In this document: positions 1 to 8,334 of the stretch, one piece after another | Numbering within the stretch: the first letter of the stretch is position 1 | Layout of the letters: each line of letters opens with the position of its first letter | Source: JBOFFI01 sp051657245 | Lineage (GTDB): Bacteria > Pseudomonadota > Alphaproteobacteria > Holosporales > JBOFFI01 | Direction: 5' to 3' | Assembly (NCBI GenBank): GCA_051657245.1 | Contig: JBOFKI010000118.1 | Location: 1-38,386, forward strand | Length of the DNA: 38,386 nt | The notes under the pieces: model-generated | The model's input: the letters and a program-made list of their open reading frames with translations, nothing else | Database searches by the model: none | What the model was told of the DNA's origin: nothing | Made by a program: the position numbers and the translations under genes

Positions 1-81
1 TGTAAGATAGCGTACTTTTAGGCGTTCAAGCCTTATCGCAGGCGTAGTTCTGGCGTTCTTAGAGAGGATTATTGCTGGCAT
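1..81 (-). CDS. IS481-like transposase, N-terminal fragment cut by window edge
   Basis: The minus strand has an ATG at 81-79 preceded by a good ribosome binding site (GAGG, six bases upstream), and the frame stays open to the edge. It reads MPAIILSKNARTTPAIRLER and then a few more residues. The KNARTTPAIR wording matches, from memory, the start of IS481/IS3-superfamily transposases, which continue into a helix-turn-helix. Only 27 codons are visible, so the DDE catalytic domain cannot be checked. A candidate terminal inverted repeat lies just upstream at 103-123. The gene starts here and runs leftwards out of the window. A short unrelated ORF cannot be excluded. Confidence 0.5.
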   Translation of the reverse strand, partial: MPAIILSKNARTTPAIRLERLKVRYLT

Positions 82-102
82 CTATCACCTCTATGCGTTA
101 AA

Positions 103-123
103 GTGTCGATTCCTAATTTTACA
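103..123 (-). repeat. Candidate terminal inverted repeat of the IS481-like element
   Basis: Read on the minus strand this begins TGTAAAATTAGGAATCGACA. IS481-type elements usually start with TGT, and the site is about 20 bases upstream of the transposase start, where an end is expected. The other end is outside the window, so neither the inverted repeat nor a target duplication can be confirmed. Confidence 0.35.
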
Positions 124-161
124 CCGTAGCTTTCAGATATGTAACCATCCGAGATAAAATA

Positions 162-176
162 CGGAAGCGGGGATGA
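162..176. repeat. Partial copy of dispersed GTCATYCCCGC repeat
   Basis: The minus strand reads GTCATCCCCGCTTCCG. It belongs to the same family as the longer copies near 15.4 kb and 37.6 kb. It lies in the gap between the IS end and the holin gene (124-324). That gap is otherwise AT-rich, and I see no gene or clear terminator in it. Confidence 0.5.
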
Positions 177-324
177 CAAAGGGAGGGGCGGAGGGACAAA
201 GTTGTGCTTGGGAATCACAATCCTATGAAATATTTTTTGTTAAATACATTCTATATACAAACAATTGAAAGAATTTTTCATTTTTTACAAATCGTTAAGA
301 AAAAAATTATCTTCTTAAATTCGC

Positions 325-861
325 CTACAAATCCTTCAGAAAGGATTGGTGGTTGAGTAGGGCGGTGACGCGCTCATCCTTTTCTTTGCTGCCTCGTGAA
401 GATCCAAATTCAAAGGCATAAGCATCCTTGAGGCAAGACCCAAAGATACCCGCAATGGTTGAGATAATCCCTACAGCCTCTCCGGGGAGGGATTCGCGAT
501 AAAAAGCCAGGGCTGCCAAGCATAAAATCAACCCGAAGGCTGCAGAAACCACCATAATATCCGCGCGCACATTCCGGTGACCAGACTGTAATAAAGCGAT
601 TTCCCTGGCCCTTGCATCGCGTCGATCTTGGTAGAGATCTGCTTCCATCTGGGCAACCGTTTTTTGAAATTGAAGCAGCAGATCAGGGTTGTTTGAAAGG
701 ATCTTCAACATCGAAGGCGCTTCCGTTTCACCGGTCAATTGCTTTGCAAAATTGACCACGTTGTGAGCCAGCCTTTCGCCTTCTTCGTTGCCAAGCCAGC
801 GACCAATTAAAGGAACAACTTCAGAAAGGGCGAGGGCAGTGGTTAAAATTTGGCTGAGCAT
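325..861 (-). CDS. Phage holin, 3TM family
   Basis: The 178-residue product resembles the Holin_3TM family: an amphipathic N-terminal half with a charged central helix, then a hydrophobic segment around residues 104-122 and another around 128-150. Holins of this kind form inner-membrane lesions that release endolysin at the end of a lytic cycle. The start has a strong AGGAG five bases upstream. It is the last gene of the second prophage block, downstream of the tail-fibre-like gene and separated from it by 20 bases. The lysozyme it would normally work with is about 10 kb away in the other block. Family assignment is by pattern only. Confidence 0.7.
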   Translation of the reverse strand: MLSQILTTALALSEVVPLIGRWLGNEEGERLAHNVVNFAKQLTGETEAPSMLKILSNNPDLLLQFQKTVAQMEADLYQDRRDARAREIALLQSGHRNVRADIMVVSAAFGLILCLAALAFYRESLPGEAVGIISTIAGIFGSCLKDAYAFEFGSSRGSKEKDERVTALLNHQSFLKDL

Positions 862-881
862 CGTTTCTCCTTTTGGCTTTT

Positions 882-1466
882 TTAAAGTTCTGACAAACCT
901 AATCCATCTTTAACACGGCGCCATGTTTGGCCTTCCCAATAAAACAGCTCAGGTTGTTCCGGAGCATCTAATAGCAAGATCAAAGTTCCCACAGGTGGGT
1001 TTTGGGGCAAATCTTCTTTTTCAAAAGGTAGCGCCGTTATTCCCTGGGGCGTATTGGGTTTATCAGGTTTTAGCTCTGGGGCTGCTTTTTTCTGTTCTTT
1101 GTCAATCCCCAGTGAAAAAAGCAACGCCCACGCTGCTTCAGAAAAGCTATCTCCGCTGGTGTGGGACGTTTTGCAAACATAAAGCGTGTCTTGAAAAGAG
1201 GTGACGTCTAAAAAAGCGTAGGAGGTATTGGCTTTCCACGCTCCTCTAGGGTTCCAAAAAAGCTTGGGCAAGCTGACCGAGCCAAAAAAAGTTCCACGAT
1301 TGCCCTGAAGGCGCAGTTCACCCTGCTCAACTTGAACTGAAGCCAGCCCCTCTGCATCAGGTGGTGAGGTTTCCAGTGTTTCAAGGCGCGTTGCAAGCTC
1401 CCTAAAATTGCCATCCATTTCCTCATGGGAGAGGGGGGCTCCCTTCACGGTACGGTAAATAAGCAT
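882..1466 (-). CDS. Phage tail-fibre/tip-like protein with carbohydrate-binding-like module
   Basis: The N-terminus contains PLSHEEMDGNFREL (residues 11-24), close to the G-x-PLT-x-x-E-x-D-x-NF-x-L motif at the start of many phage tail-fibre and collar proteins. Residues about 74-118 (WKANTSYAFLDVTSF, then YVCKTSHTSG and a Trp) follow the W-x-x-x-x-x-Y-x-x-x-D-V pattern of small ChtBD3/CBM5-like modules found in fibres. Length is 194 residues, short for a complete fibre, so it may be an adaptor or a reduced fibre. It lies 16 bases after the 307-residue gene and just before the holin, the usual place for host-recognition genes. The ribosome binding site is weak. Confidence 0.6.
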   Translation of the reverse strand: MLIYRTVKGAPLSHEEMDGNFRELATRLETLETSPPDAEGLASVQVEQGELRLQGNRGTFFGSVSLPKLFWNPRGAWKANTSYAFLDVTSFQDTLYVCKTSHTSGDSFSEAAWALLFSLGIDKEQKKAAPELKPDKPNTPQGITALPFEKEDLPQNPPVGTLILLLDAPEQPELFYWEGQTWRRVKDGLGLSEL

Positions 1467-1481
1467 GGTTCATTTCTTTCT

Positions 1482-2405
1482 CTAGTTAGGTTTTACTTCT
1501 CCTTTGGGTGCAAAAAAAACATCCAAATAGCTTGGATCATCGGTTGGTTGCTGATATCCAACTGATACATAAATTTCTTGGGCATCTCCTGCGTGAAGCG
1601 TTAGGCTTCCATAGCCTTCTTGAAGGGCGGAGGAGAGGTTGAGTCCCTCTTCCTGGGTGGGGGGATCCCAAAAGCAAATTTTTAATTTCATCGCCTCTTC
1701 TAGATAGAGAAATGAAATTTTTTTTTGCTGTAGCCAATCATTTGAAAGGGTCAGGTTGACGATGGTTTCTTCTTCATTTTCTGTAAGATCATAGTAAATT
1801 TGTTGCATGGTTTCGATGGGGCTTCCCGGTTTATAAGAGCCGCTATGGGGTCTTAAAAGGCGCTCAATGCCAAAGCGTCCAGGGGGGGTGTGAAAAAGTC
1901 GGCCATCTTGTAAATAGAGTCTTGATTCTTTGACCAATGAGCTATGCTGATAAGCAAAAGGCTTCCGGTAGATCAGGCTTCCTTGTGTCTTCTCTCCCTT
2001 GGAGGCAAGTTCAATCTTAAAGTCTCCAAGGTCCAGTCCGTTAAAGTATTTTGTCTCAAGGGTGAAGGGGAGCTGTAAAGATCCCTTGCCGTCATAACGA
2101 AGCTCAATTGCTTCACAGCCGTTGGACTCAAAATTATGTTTGGCAGCAGGGCCATATAAGGCTTTGGGGCTAAACGTTTGGCCATTGATGCGCAACTGTG
2201 AAGAAGATTGAATCCCTCGCTCATGGAGAAAAATAGGACAAATCTTGGCCCTTAAAACAACTTTCAAAGGGAATACATCTTGGGTAGACCATTCAACTTC
2301 TACATTGCCCTCTTTTCCGCCGATGCTGAGAAAAGGCGTTTCTTGATTGACGGAAGCTGTTTTCGGGGCTTTATAGCCACCGCCTTGGTTAAAAAAATGC
2401 TTCAT
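1482..2405 (-). CDS. Phage structural protein of unknown function
   Basis: I do not recognise this 307-residue protein. It looks like a mostly beta-strand soluble protein, with many alternating hydrophobic and polar stretches, no signal peptide and no membrane segment. The start ATG has GGAG eight bases upstream. It lies 30 bases after the tail-hub-like gene and 16 bases before the tail-fibre-like gene, all in one direction. By position it is probably a distal tail or baseplate component. Nothing in the sequence identifies its role more closely. Confidence 0.55.
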   Translation of the reverse strand: MKHFFNQGGGYKAPKTASVNQETPFLSIGGKEGNVEVEWSTQDVFPLKVVLRAKICPIFLHERGIQSSSQLRINGQTFSPKALYGPAAKHNFESNGCEAIELRYDGKGSLQLPFTLETKYFNGLDLGDFKIELASKGEKTQGSLIYRKPFAYQHSSLVKESRLYLQDGRLFHTPPGRFGIERLLRPHSGSYKPGSPIETMQQIYYDLTENEEETIVNLTLSNDWLQQKKISFLYLEEAMKLKICFWDPPTQEEGLNLSSALQEGYGSLTLHAGDAQEIYVSVGYQQPTDDPSYLDVFFAPKGEVKPN

Positions 2406-2435
2406 GGTGTTGTCTCCGTTTTTAAAGACGCCCTA

Positions 2436-4334
2436 TCAACCCACTTGACGTGGTGAGTTATAATCAGATCGCACGGTGGCGCGAAGGGTATGCAGCAGCG
2501 TTTCCTTTCCTTTGAGTGGTGCAAATTTGAGCTGAAGCTCTGTGGGCTTTTCTTTAAGGGAGGATTTATCAACGTGCCCTGTTGCCTCTATGGTTTTTAA
2601 AAAATCTTCTTGCTCTTGGGCTATGTGTTTCAGGTTCAGCTGCTGGATAAAAAAGGAGAGGTTTTGGTAGGCAAGAGTTGCAAAAGGGTCTTCTGGTTTT
2701 TGGCTGTCATACCGCTCATAAAAAATCCCTGTAGGGCTTTGCTGAAGCTGCTGGGGCGATGAAACATGGTATCCGGCATCGCTATAGCCAGAATGGCTAT
2801 AAGACAAGGCGTCCTCCGGTGCTTTTAAGCCTTCTGCGGCTTCGCCTGCTCCTGTGTTTACGCCAAGGGTCACCTCCACCTGCTGGCTTCCGGTTTTGCC
2901 CTCTGCAACCATGCGGTAGGCGATCACTTTTCCTTGCACTTTTCCTCCTGGAAGTCTTGGGTCCTCCAGAAAAACCGTGTGGTCCAGGGTCAGGGAATGG
3001 AGTTGCTTCCAGGTTCCTGAAAAGGAGATTTCTAAACAGCGTGCCTGATAGGCCAAATAAGTTTTGGCGCGCTCCAGCGCGTGCTCAAAGGCTTGATACC
3101 CTCGATCTGTCAAAAAAAAAGACCCGCGGCCAGGAAAACCCAGCGCCGTTGGCAACGGTTTTTTAGTTTCCCAATTCTTGGTTGCAAGCTCTTCTTCAAA
3201 GCTGTGAAGCGATCTTCCAAAAGATGTGCGTTGATAGGTCCACCCCTCGTGCTGAATGACGTCGCCTTGTTCATAAACATGGGATGGTTTCCAAAAAGGA
3301 AACGAAACAGGGGGGCTGATCTCTTGAAGCCTCACGCGAACGGTTTGTGGAGTTGAAGAGGCCAGTTGCTGAAACAACGGGTGAAGGCGTTGGGTGAGGG
3401 TAAAGGTCAGCTTTTCCACCCGCTTTTGTTGATAATCCCATCCCAAAATCAGCCGTGCTTTAAACCAAAAGCGTTTTAAAAAGTGGGTTTCAGGTCGCTT
3501 GTTGTGGGGGTTATAGGTTCGAAATCTTCGAGATTGGGTTGGGTAAAGGTTAATTCCTCCAGTTTTGGGGGGCGTCACTTCTTCTAAACGGCTCACCGCA
3601 ACCCAATAGCCTGATTTTCCAAGGGCCCTTCCAGGTTTTGGCCACGCTTTTTCAAATTTTTTACCGGTGAACGTGTTGATCATTTTTTCGGGAAAAAGAT
3701 TAGCAATCCGCTTCCCCAAATTTAAATAGCCTCTCACCCGTTGAATCCATTGGGCTTCGAGGGTCATTTCAAGGGAGGTGTGGGGGGTAAATTTAGGTTT
3801 AATGCTTAAAGAATCATGGAAAAATTGGTCTTTCAGGTTCAGTGTCTGGCTTCCTTGAAAAAGAGAGCCAAGCTTGACATTCCCCGTAATCCGGTCCACA
3901 TAAAACACAACGGGTTGAACGTTCATCCATTCATAAGGGTCTTTGGGTGCGTCCGCATCTACAAACAGCGGGTCCCAAAAGGGGTGCTGCTCCAATTCCG
4001 CAACCTGTTTTTCAAGCTGTGTTTGCAGATCTTTTGCTTCTGCCGTCAACGTCAGCCAAACACAAGCGGATGCCTCTTCTGTTGAAAACAGGGTCAATTT
4101 GCCTTTAAACAAGCAATGGACAGATCCATCTTCCAACTGGGTTGATAACATCCCATAGCGCCTTTGTTGAAAAACATCCAAGCGCTGGAGATCATTTTTA
4201 ACCAAAATCCGAGCTGTTGCGCCTTTTCCCTCATGTTGTTCCAGATAAAGGGAGAAAATGGACTCATCTTGGCGCAGGTGCTTGTTTGGATCAAAAATCT
4301 CCTCCTCCAAAACCCATGCAAAAAAAAACGTCAT
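2436..4334 (-). CDS. Putative phage tail hub/baseplate protein
   Basis: The 632-residue product begins with a region (about 1-160) resembling a conserved tail protein of alphaproteobacterial siphophage-like prophages: HLRQDESIFSLYLEQHEG, later LFKGKL, and HPFWDPLFVDADAPKDP followed by a domain-closing PVVFYVDRITG. I know that pattern from memory, not from a search. Residues about 346-390 (FPFWKPSHVYEQGDVIQHEG) look like an inserted carbohydrate-binding-like module. The C-terminal part carries a long Gln/Leu-rich helix. The start ATG sits directly after GGAG, which is too close to use. AAAGG nine bases upstream is the better ribosome binding site. An intrinsic terminator lies immediately upstream, so this gene may not be read together with the capsid gene. 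Confidence 0.5.
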   Translation of the reverse strand: MTFFFAWVLEEEIFDPNKHLRQDESIFSLYLEQHEGKGATARILVKNDLQRLDVFQQRRYGMLSTQLEDGSVHCLFKGKLTLFSTEEASACVWLTLTAEAKDLQTQLEKQVAELEQHPFWDPLFVDADAPKDPYEWMNVQPVVFYVDRITGNVKLGSLFQGSQTLNLKDQFFHDSLSIKPKFTPHTSLEMTLEAQWIQRVRGYLNLGKRIANLFPEKMINTFTGKKFEKAWPKPGRALGKSGYWVAVSRLEEVTPPKTGGINLYPTQSRRFRTYNPHNKRPETHFLKRFWFKARLILGWDYQQKRVEKLTFTLTQRLHPLFQQLASSTPQTVRVRLQEISPPVSFPFWKPSHVYEQGDVIQHEGWTYQRTSFGRSLHSFEEELATKNWETKKPLPTALGFPGRGSFFLTDRGYQAFEHALERAKTYLAYQARCLEISFSGTWKQLHSLTLDHTVFLEDPRLPGGKVQGKVIAYRMVAEGKTGSQQVEVTLGVNTGAGEAAEGLKAPEDALSYSHSGYSDAGYHVSSPQQLQQSPTGIFYERYDSQKPEDPFATLAYQNLSFFIQQLNLKHIAQEQEDFLKTIEATGHVDKSSLKEKPTELQLKFAPLKGKETLLHTLRATVRSDYNSPRQVG

Positions 4335-4349
4335 CTCCGTTTACCTTTC

Positions 4350-4386
4350 AAAAAAAATGCCCCTCCTTACAGCTGAAGGTGGGGCA
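4350..4386 (-). terminator. Intrinsic terminator after the capsid gene
   Basis: On the minus strand an 11-base stem (TGCCCCACCTT with AAGGAGGGGCA, one A-A mismatch) with a seven-base loop is followed by a run of T. It lies about 107 bases after the capsid stop codon and only 16 bases before the start of the tail-hub-like gene, splitting the late region into two transcription units. The U-tract and the hub gene's leader overlap. Confidence 0.8.
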
Positions 4387-4493
4387 TTCAAGAGAAAAAA
4401 AAGGTAGTCGCTTTTCAATATATTATGAAAGAAAAGGACTTACGAACCCTTAAAAATTAAAATAATTTTTTATAAAATTTTATAACTAAAGGG

Positions 4494-5720
4494 TTATTCT
4501 GAGCACCTTAGCACTTTCAAAGCTTCAAAATTGCAAACGTCACCTCCCACGCGCTTCACGGTATAAAACTCCACATAAGGCTTTGCGCTGAAAGGGTCTC
4601 TCAAGGCATAAATCCCCTGTCGGTCCACAATCTGATAGCCTTCTCTAAAATTACCAAACACAATAGAATTGCTTGGGGTGTCTGTCACCAACGCTGGCAT
4701 ATCGTCGCTCACATAAACAGGATATCCCAGAAGGGTTGGGTGCGTTTCCGCAACCGTAGGATGTTGCCAGAAATAGCGTCCACTGGCGGCATCTTTGATG
4801 TTGCGGACGGCAGCCTGGGCAGATCGGGACATCACCCAGCAAGCGCCTGGCAAGTAGACGGGTTTAAGGCTATGGAAAAGGCTCAAAATGACAGCAGCTG
4901 GGTTGGCTCCCAGGGTACCGTTCGCCCCTGTTTTGACGCATTCCAGTTTTCCCCATTCCCACCCAGCTGCTTCCACCATCTCATAAGCCAAAAATCCTTT
5001 GGGTTTATTGTCTCCATCACCCTGGATAAAAGCGTGATTTTCCAAAGAAGCCATTTTAGACGCAATTTTTTCCGTCAGCCATGCTTCCAAATTAATGGCT
5101 GCGTCTTCCAACAGGCGTTGGGTGATGCGAGGGCTTGCGTACATTTCATGGACGGGGATGTTGATTTTAGCAATCTCAGGCGAAGCAGTTTCAGCTCGGT
5201 TGTCAGTCTCTTTAGCCCAACCAACGGCAGCATCTCCCTTGTCCACCAACAACTCAAGGGAGCCATGGGAGATGGACGTAACCCGTGAGATCTCCCTTAA
5301 AAAGCAATGCTCTTTTAAAATGCGATGAATCTCTTGGGAAAGGATATGGGGAATGAAATAGCCGCCATCTTTATCCACGCTGCCGCTCATAGATTTCGTT
5401 TCCATGGAGATCAAGTCTTGCTCAGACCCTTTTCGGATATAATCCATGAAAGCGTGTTTGTGGTTAAGCTGATCTGGCTGAAACGGGTTATCTTGGTTTG
5501 TCCCCATGAGTGGACGTTTCGAGGAAGCTTCCAGGCGATTAAGACGATCTTGGGTCTGGTCAATAGATTGGTTCAAGCGATCAAGCTTTTGTTCCAAAAG
5601 TGGGTCGGCAGATCCTTTGTGTTGGATTTGAGAAAGAACCTGGGCTTGGGTTTCCCGAAGCTCATAAACATCTCTGCCAAGGGTGTCGACGGTTTCTTTT
5701 AAAATATTCAAATTTGACAT
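4494..5720 (-). CDS. Phage major capsid protein, HK97 fold
   Basis: This 408-residue protein has the layout of HK97-family capsid precursors. Residues 1 to about 75 form a coiled-coil delta/scaffold region (heptad-like Leu/Gln repeats), followed by a mature domain that starts near SGSVDKDGGYFIPHILSQEI. Typical capsid phrases follow, such as EAWLTEKIASKMASLENHAF, GDGDNKPKGFL and a late PVYVSDDMPAL. The delta domain would be removed by the protease encoded directly upstream, with a 21-base gap. The ATG has AAGGA eight bases upstream. The gene is intact and of normal length. Confidence 0.9.
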   Translation of the reverse strand: MSNLNILKETVDTLGRDVYELRETQAQVLSQIQHKGSADPLLEQKLDRLNQSIDQTQDRLNRLEASSKRPLMGTNQDNPFQPDQLNHKHAFMDYIRKGSEQDLISMETKSMSGSVDKDGGYFIPHILSQEIHRILKEHCFLREISRVTSISHGSLELLVDKGDAAVGWAKETDNRAETASPEIAKINIPVHEMYASPRITQRLLEDAAINLEAWLTEKIASKMASLENHAFIQGDGDNKPKGFLAYEMVEAAGWEWGKLECVKTGANGTLGANPAAVILSLFHSLKPVYLPGACWVMSRSAQAAVRNIKDAASGRYFWQHPTVAETHPTLLGYPVYVSDDMPALVTDTPSNSIVFGNFREGYQIVDRQGIYALRDPFSAKPYVEFYTVKRVGGDVCNFEALKVLRCSE

Positions 5721-5741
5721 CTGTTTTTCCTTTTGGTTGGT

Positions 5742-6233
5742 TTATGCGTTACGCACGTCGTGGAGACGTGCTTCTGGGTTTGCGGGGAAGGTGACGAGGG
5801 AAATTTCGACGAGGTCTACCTGAAATAGTTTGCGAACCCTTTGGTGGTCATCTTTTTTTGCGACGATGGGCTTGAACCCGATGGAAAGCCCCTCCAAAAC
5901 GTTCGCTTTCATTAAGGCATAAGCCTCTTGGGCTTGCTGAATTTCCAACAGCAACTGTCCATTGACGAAAAGACCACGGTCGTCTTCTTGGATGTGGGTC
6001 CAAAAGCCAATGGGGTTCTCCATCCGGTGCTGCCACAAGAGGAAAGGCCACTTTCCTTTTGTTTTCCAGGTTTTTAAGGAAAATTGGAATGCACCGGGTA
6101 GAATCTGGTCACGACAAAAATCTGTCACATGAAAAACGCTGGCATACCCTGAAAATGCACCTTTGGATTCAAGGCTTTTAAGCTCAAGGGGTAGGACACA
6201 GCGGTCAAGGAGCTTTTGGTGTGGTTGGGGCAT
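5742..6233 (-). CDS. Phage prohead protease, HK97 family (peptidase U35)
   Basis: This protease cleaves the scaffold domain of the capsid precursor. With the ATG at 6233 the protein has 163 residues. The likely catalytic His is H69 in LLWQHRMENPIG and the Ser is S117 in EGLSIGFKP, with the conserved E143 in LVEISLVTFPANPEA. A longer reading from a TTG at 6254 is possible, but the ATG has AAGGAGGG close upstream and is preferred. It pairs with the capsid gene. In most HK97-like phages it follows the portal gene, but here portal is 9 kb away, before another block of phage genes. Confidence 0.88.
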   Translation of the reverse strand: MPQPHQKLLDRCVLPLELKSLESKGAFSGYASVFHVTDFCRDQILPGAFQFSLKTWKTKGKWPFLLWQHRMENPIGFWTHIQEDDRGLFVNGQLLLEIQQAQEAYALMKANVLEGLSIGFKPIVAKKDDHQRVRKLFQVDLVEISLVTFPANPEARLHDVRNA

Positions 6234-6362
6234 GAACCCTCCTTTGTCAGACAATTTTTAAACTTGAAAAACGCTCTAATATTTTGTTTTTAAAAAAAAT
6301 TTATGATTTCTAAACAAAAAAATCATATCCTGTAGAAAAGATAAAAAGCAGGGATCAGCGCC

Positions 6363-6959
6363 ATGCAAAAAATCATCTTGTATGTTTTATTAGGTATCAC
6401 CGCTCTCGTTTTTATTGCTTTTGTGATTGGGGAGATTTTGGTAAAAAGAACCAAAGAGCCTGAGTTTGCCCTTCTACAAGATCATGAAAGCATCCAAGTC
6501 AGGCGCTACAAACCCATGATTGTGGCAGAAATAGCCGTGAAAGGTGCGCGCAAAGAAGCCATAAAAGAGGGGTTTCGGGTCCTCGCAGACTATATTTTTG
6601 GTCATAATTTGCCCAACGAATCCCTTGACATGACAGCTCCCGTCATCCAGCAAAAGACCGAAGGCAAAGATACTTGGTCAATCCGCTTCGTGATGCCGGA
6701 AAAATATACGCTAGAGACGCTCCCAAGACCTGTGGACTGCCGGATTAAACTTTTTGAAATTCCTTCCAAACAATATGTTGTCATCCTTTTTGCAGGATTT
6801 GCGATAGAAAATAACCTTGCCCATCATCTCAAAAAATTAGAGGCTTACGTTCACAAAGCCAAAGTTAAAACCCAAAGCGAGCCTTTGTTTGCGTTTTATG
6901 ATCCGCCATGGACCCTCCCTTTCCTGCGGCGGAATGAGATTATGCTTGAAGTTCAGTAG
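6363..6959 (+). CDS. SOUL heme-binding family protein, membrane anchored
   Basis: The 198-residue product matches the SOUL/HBP family: EFALLQDHESIQVRRYKPMI at the domain start, a central LDMTAPV phrase, SIRFVMPEKY, and a C-terminal FAFYDPPWTLPFLRRNEI, all typical. Residues about 4-26 form one hydrophobic segment, so the domain is probably anchored to the membrane. Bacterial members may bind heme or tetrapyrroles, but their role is not settled. AGGGA lies eight bases before the start. It is the only plus-strand gene in the first 19 kb. It is divergent from the prohead protease and convergent with serC, ending eight bases from serC's end. Confidence 0.85.
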   Translation: MQKIILYVLLGITALVFIAFVIGEILVKRTKEPEFALLQDHESIQVRRYKPMIVAEIAVKGARKEAIKEGFRVLADYIFGHNLPNESLDMTAPVIQQKTEGKDTWSIRFVMPEKYTLETLPRPVDCRIKLFEIPSKQYVVILFAGFAIENNLAHHLKKLEAYVHKAKVKTQSEPLFAFYDPPWTLPFLRRNEIMLEVQ

Positions 6960-6966
6960 GTGGAGC

Positions 6967-8160
6967 TTAAGCCATCATCGTTTCAAAAGCCCAGCCCAGC
7001 CAAGGCAAAAAATCCTGTAGATCAGATCGTTCCACCGTTGGTCCCGTCCAAATGCGAAGGCTGGGAGGCATTCGGTTGTGATTGAGCACATCAAATCCAG
7101 CATGTTCTTGCTCCAGCAGGCGAGCCAATTTCCCCAGCCAGGCATGTTGGCCTTCAAGGGAGAGTTGCTCAAAACGTGGATCTTTCACCTGAAGGCACAC
7201 AGCGGTTTTGGAGCGGATTTTTGGGTCTTTGGCCACGAAATCCACCCAGGGTGTTGCGTTGACCCAAGCCTCCAGCGCGGCAAAATTTTTTTGAGAGCGC
7301 TCAACTAATTTCGAAAGTCCTCCTAGAGTTTCAGCCCATGTGAGAGCAGCTAAAAAATCTTCTACGCATAAAAGAGAGGGCGTATTCAGGGTTTCTCCCT
7401 CAAACAATTTTTCCAACACTTTGCCTTCAAAGGTCATCCGAAAGATGCGGGGTATCGGCCAAGGGGGGGTGTGGGCCTTGAGGCGCGCCATGGCCCGGGG
7501 GCTTAGCACCAACATCCCATGGGCTGCTTCACTCCCCAGCCCTTTTTGCCAAGAAAATGCTGTTACATCGAGTCGTTCCCACGGCAGGTGAGTCGCAAAA
7601 GCCGCAGAGGTCACATCGCACAGCACAAGCCCCTCTCCCCGGGGAGCAAGCCACGTTTCATCAGGTATCCAAACCCCTGCAGTGGTGCCACACCAGGTTA
7701 GCACCTGATCATGATCAGGGTTGGCTTGGTGTCCGTCAGGTAAAAAACCAAAGGGGGCCTCAAAGACGCGCACGTCCTTGAGCCGAAGCTGATGTTGGAT
7801 GTCATAGGCCCACAGGTTGCTAAAAACATCCCAGGCAAAAACATCCACCGGGCGAGGCCCCAGAAAAGACCAAAGAGCCATTTCCATCGCACCCGTGGTG
7901 GAGCCAGGTACGATAGCGATATAATAATCCTCAGGAATTTCCAGAAGCTTTCGGGTTTTTTCTAAACAAGCTTTAAGGAGCGCCTTTCCTTCGCCAGAGC
8001 GGTGGGAGCGCGACAATTTAGCGTTTTTAAGGGAATCCCAAGACCAACCGGGATATTTCACACAAGGGCCTGATGAAAAAAAAGGTCTTTTTGGCAAACG
8101 CACCGGTTTGGCATGTTGCTCCTCGTCAGGCTTGTCAAATTCAGGCAAACTCGAAGGCAT
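6967..8160 (-). CDS. serC: Phosphoserine aminotransferase
   Basis: This PLP enzyme converts 3-phosphohydroxypyruvate to phosphoserine, the second step of serine synthesis, and serves a parallel step in pyridoxal phosphate synthesis. The 397-residue protein has FFSSGPCVKYPGWSWDSL at the start, the substrate-binding SHRSGEGKALL, PGSTTGAMEMA, the cofactor Asp in CDVTSAAFAT (D182) and the Schiff-base lysine K206 in FSWQKGLGSEAAHG. The form is the alphaproteobacterial one rather than the E. coli one. AGAGGA lies upstream of the ATG. The usual partners serA and serB are not here; the gene lies between two prophage blocks. Confidence 0.92.
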   Translation of the reverse strand: MPSSLPEFDKPDEEQHAKPVRLPKRPFFSSGPCVKYPGWSWDSLKNAKLSRSHRSGEGKALLKACLEKTRKLLEIPEDYYIAIVPGSTTGAMEMALWSFLGPRPVDVFAWDVFSNLWAYDIQHQLRLKDVRVFEAPFGFLPDGHQANPDHDQVLTWCGTTAGVWIPDETWLAPRGEGLVLCDVTSAAFATHLPWERLDVTAFSWQKGLGSEAAHGMLVLSPRAMARLKAHTPPWPIPRIFRMTFEGKVLEKLFEGETLNTPSLLCVEDFLAALTWAETLGGLSKLVERSQKNFAALEAWVNATPWVDFVAKDPKIRSKTAVCLQVKDPRFEQLSLEGQHAWLGKLARLLEQEHAGFDVLNHNRMPPSLRIWTGPTVERSDLQDFLPWLGWAFETMMA

Positions 8161-8259
8161 CTGCTTGTTCCTCTGCTGTTGTTTTTTTCACTCATACGCC
8201 GATGGTCATGATTTTTCAAGGACCAGTTTTTAAATGTGAGGGAAAATTGATAAAACTAA

Positions 8260-8297
8260 AAAGCGGACAACGCCTTCTTCTTGCGTCATCCGCTTTT
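8260..8297 (-). terminator. Intrinsic terminator of the repeat-protein gene
   Basis: An outer stem AAGCGGA/TCCGCTT and an inner stem ACGC/GCGT enclose a nine-base loop. T-runs follow on both strands, so it could act in both directions. On the minus strand it lies about 40 bases after the repeat-protein stop codon and before serC. Confidence 0.7.
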
Positions 8298-8334
8298 TTT
8301 AAAGATTTGATATCATCTCAAACTTCTAGCTTCT

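Noticed and set aside
4740..5288. 182-codon open frame on the plus strand opposite the capsid gene
   Set aside because: It is a shadow of the capsid coding frame, with no ribosome binding site or family resemblance.
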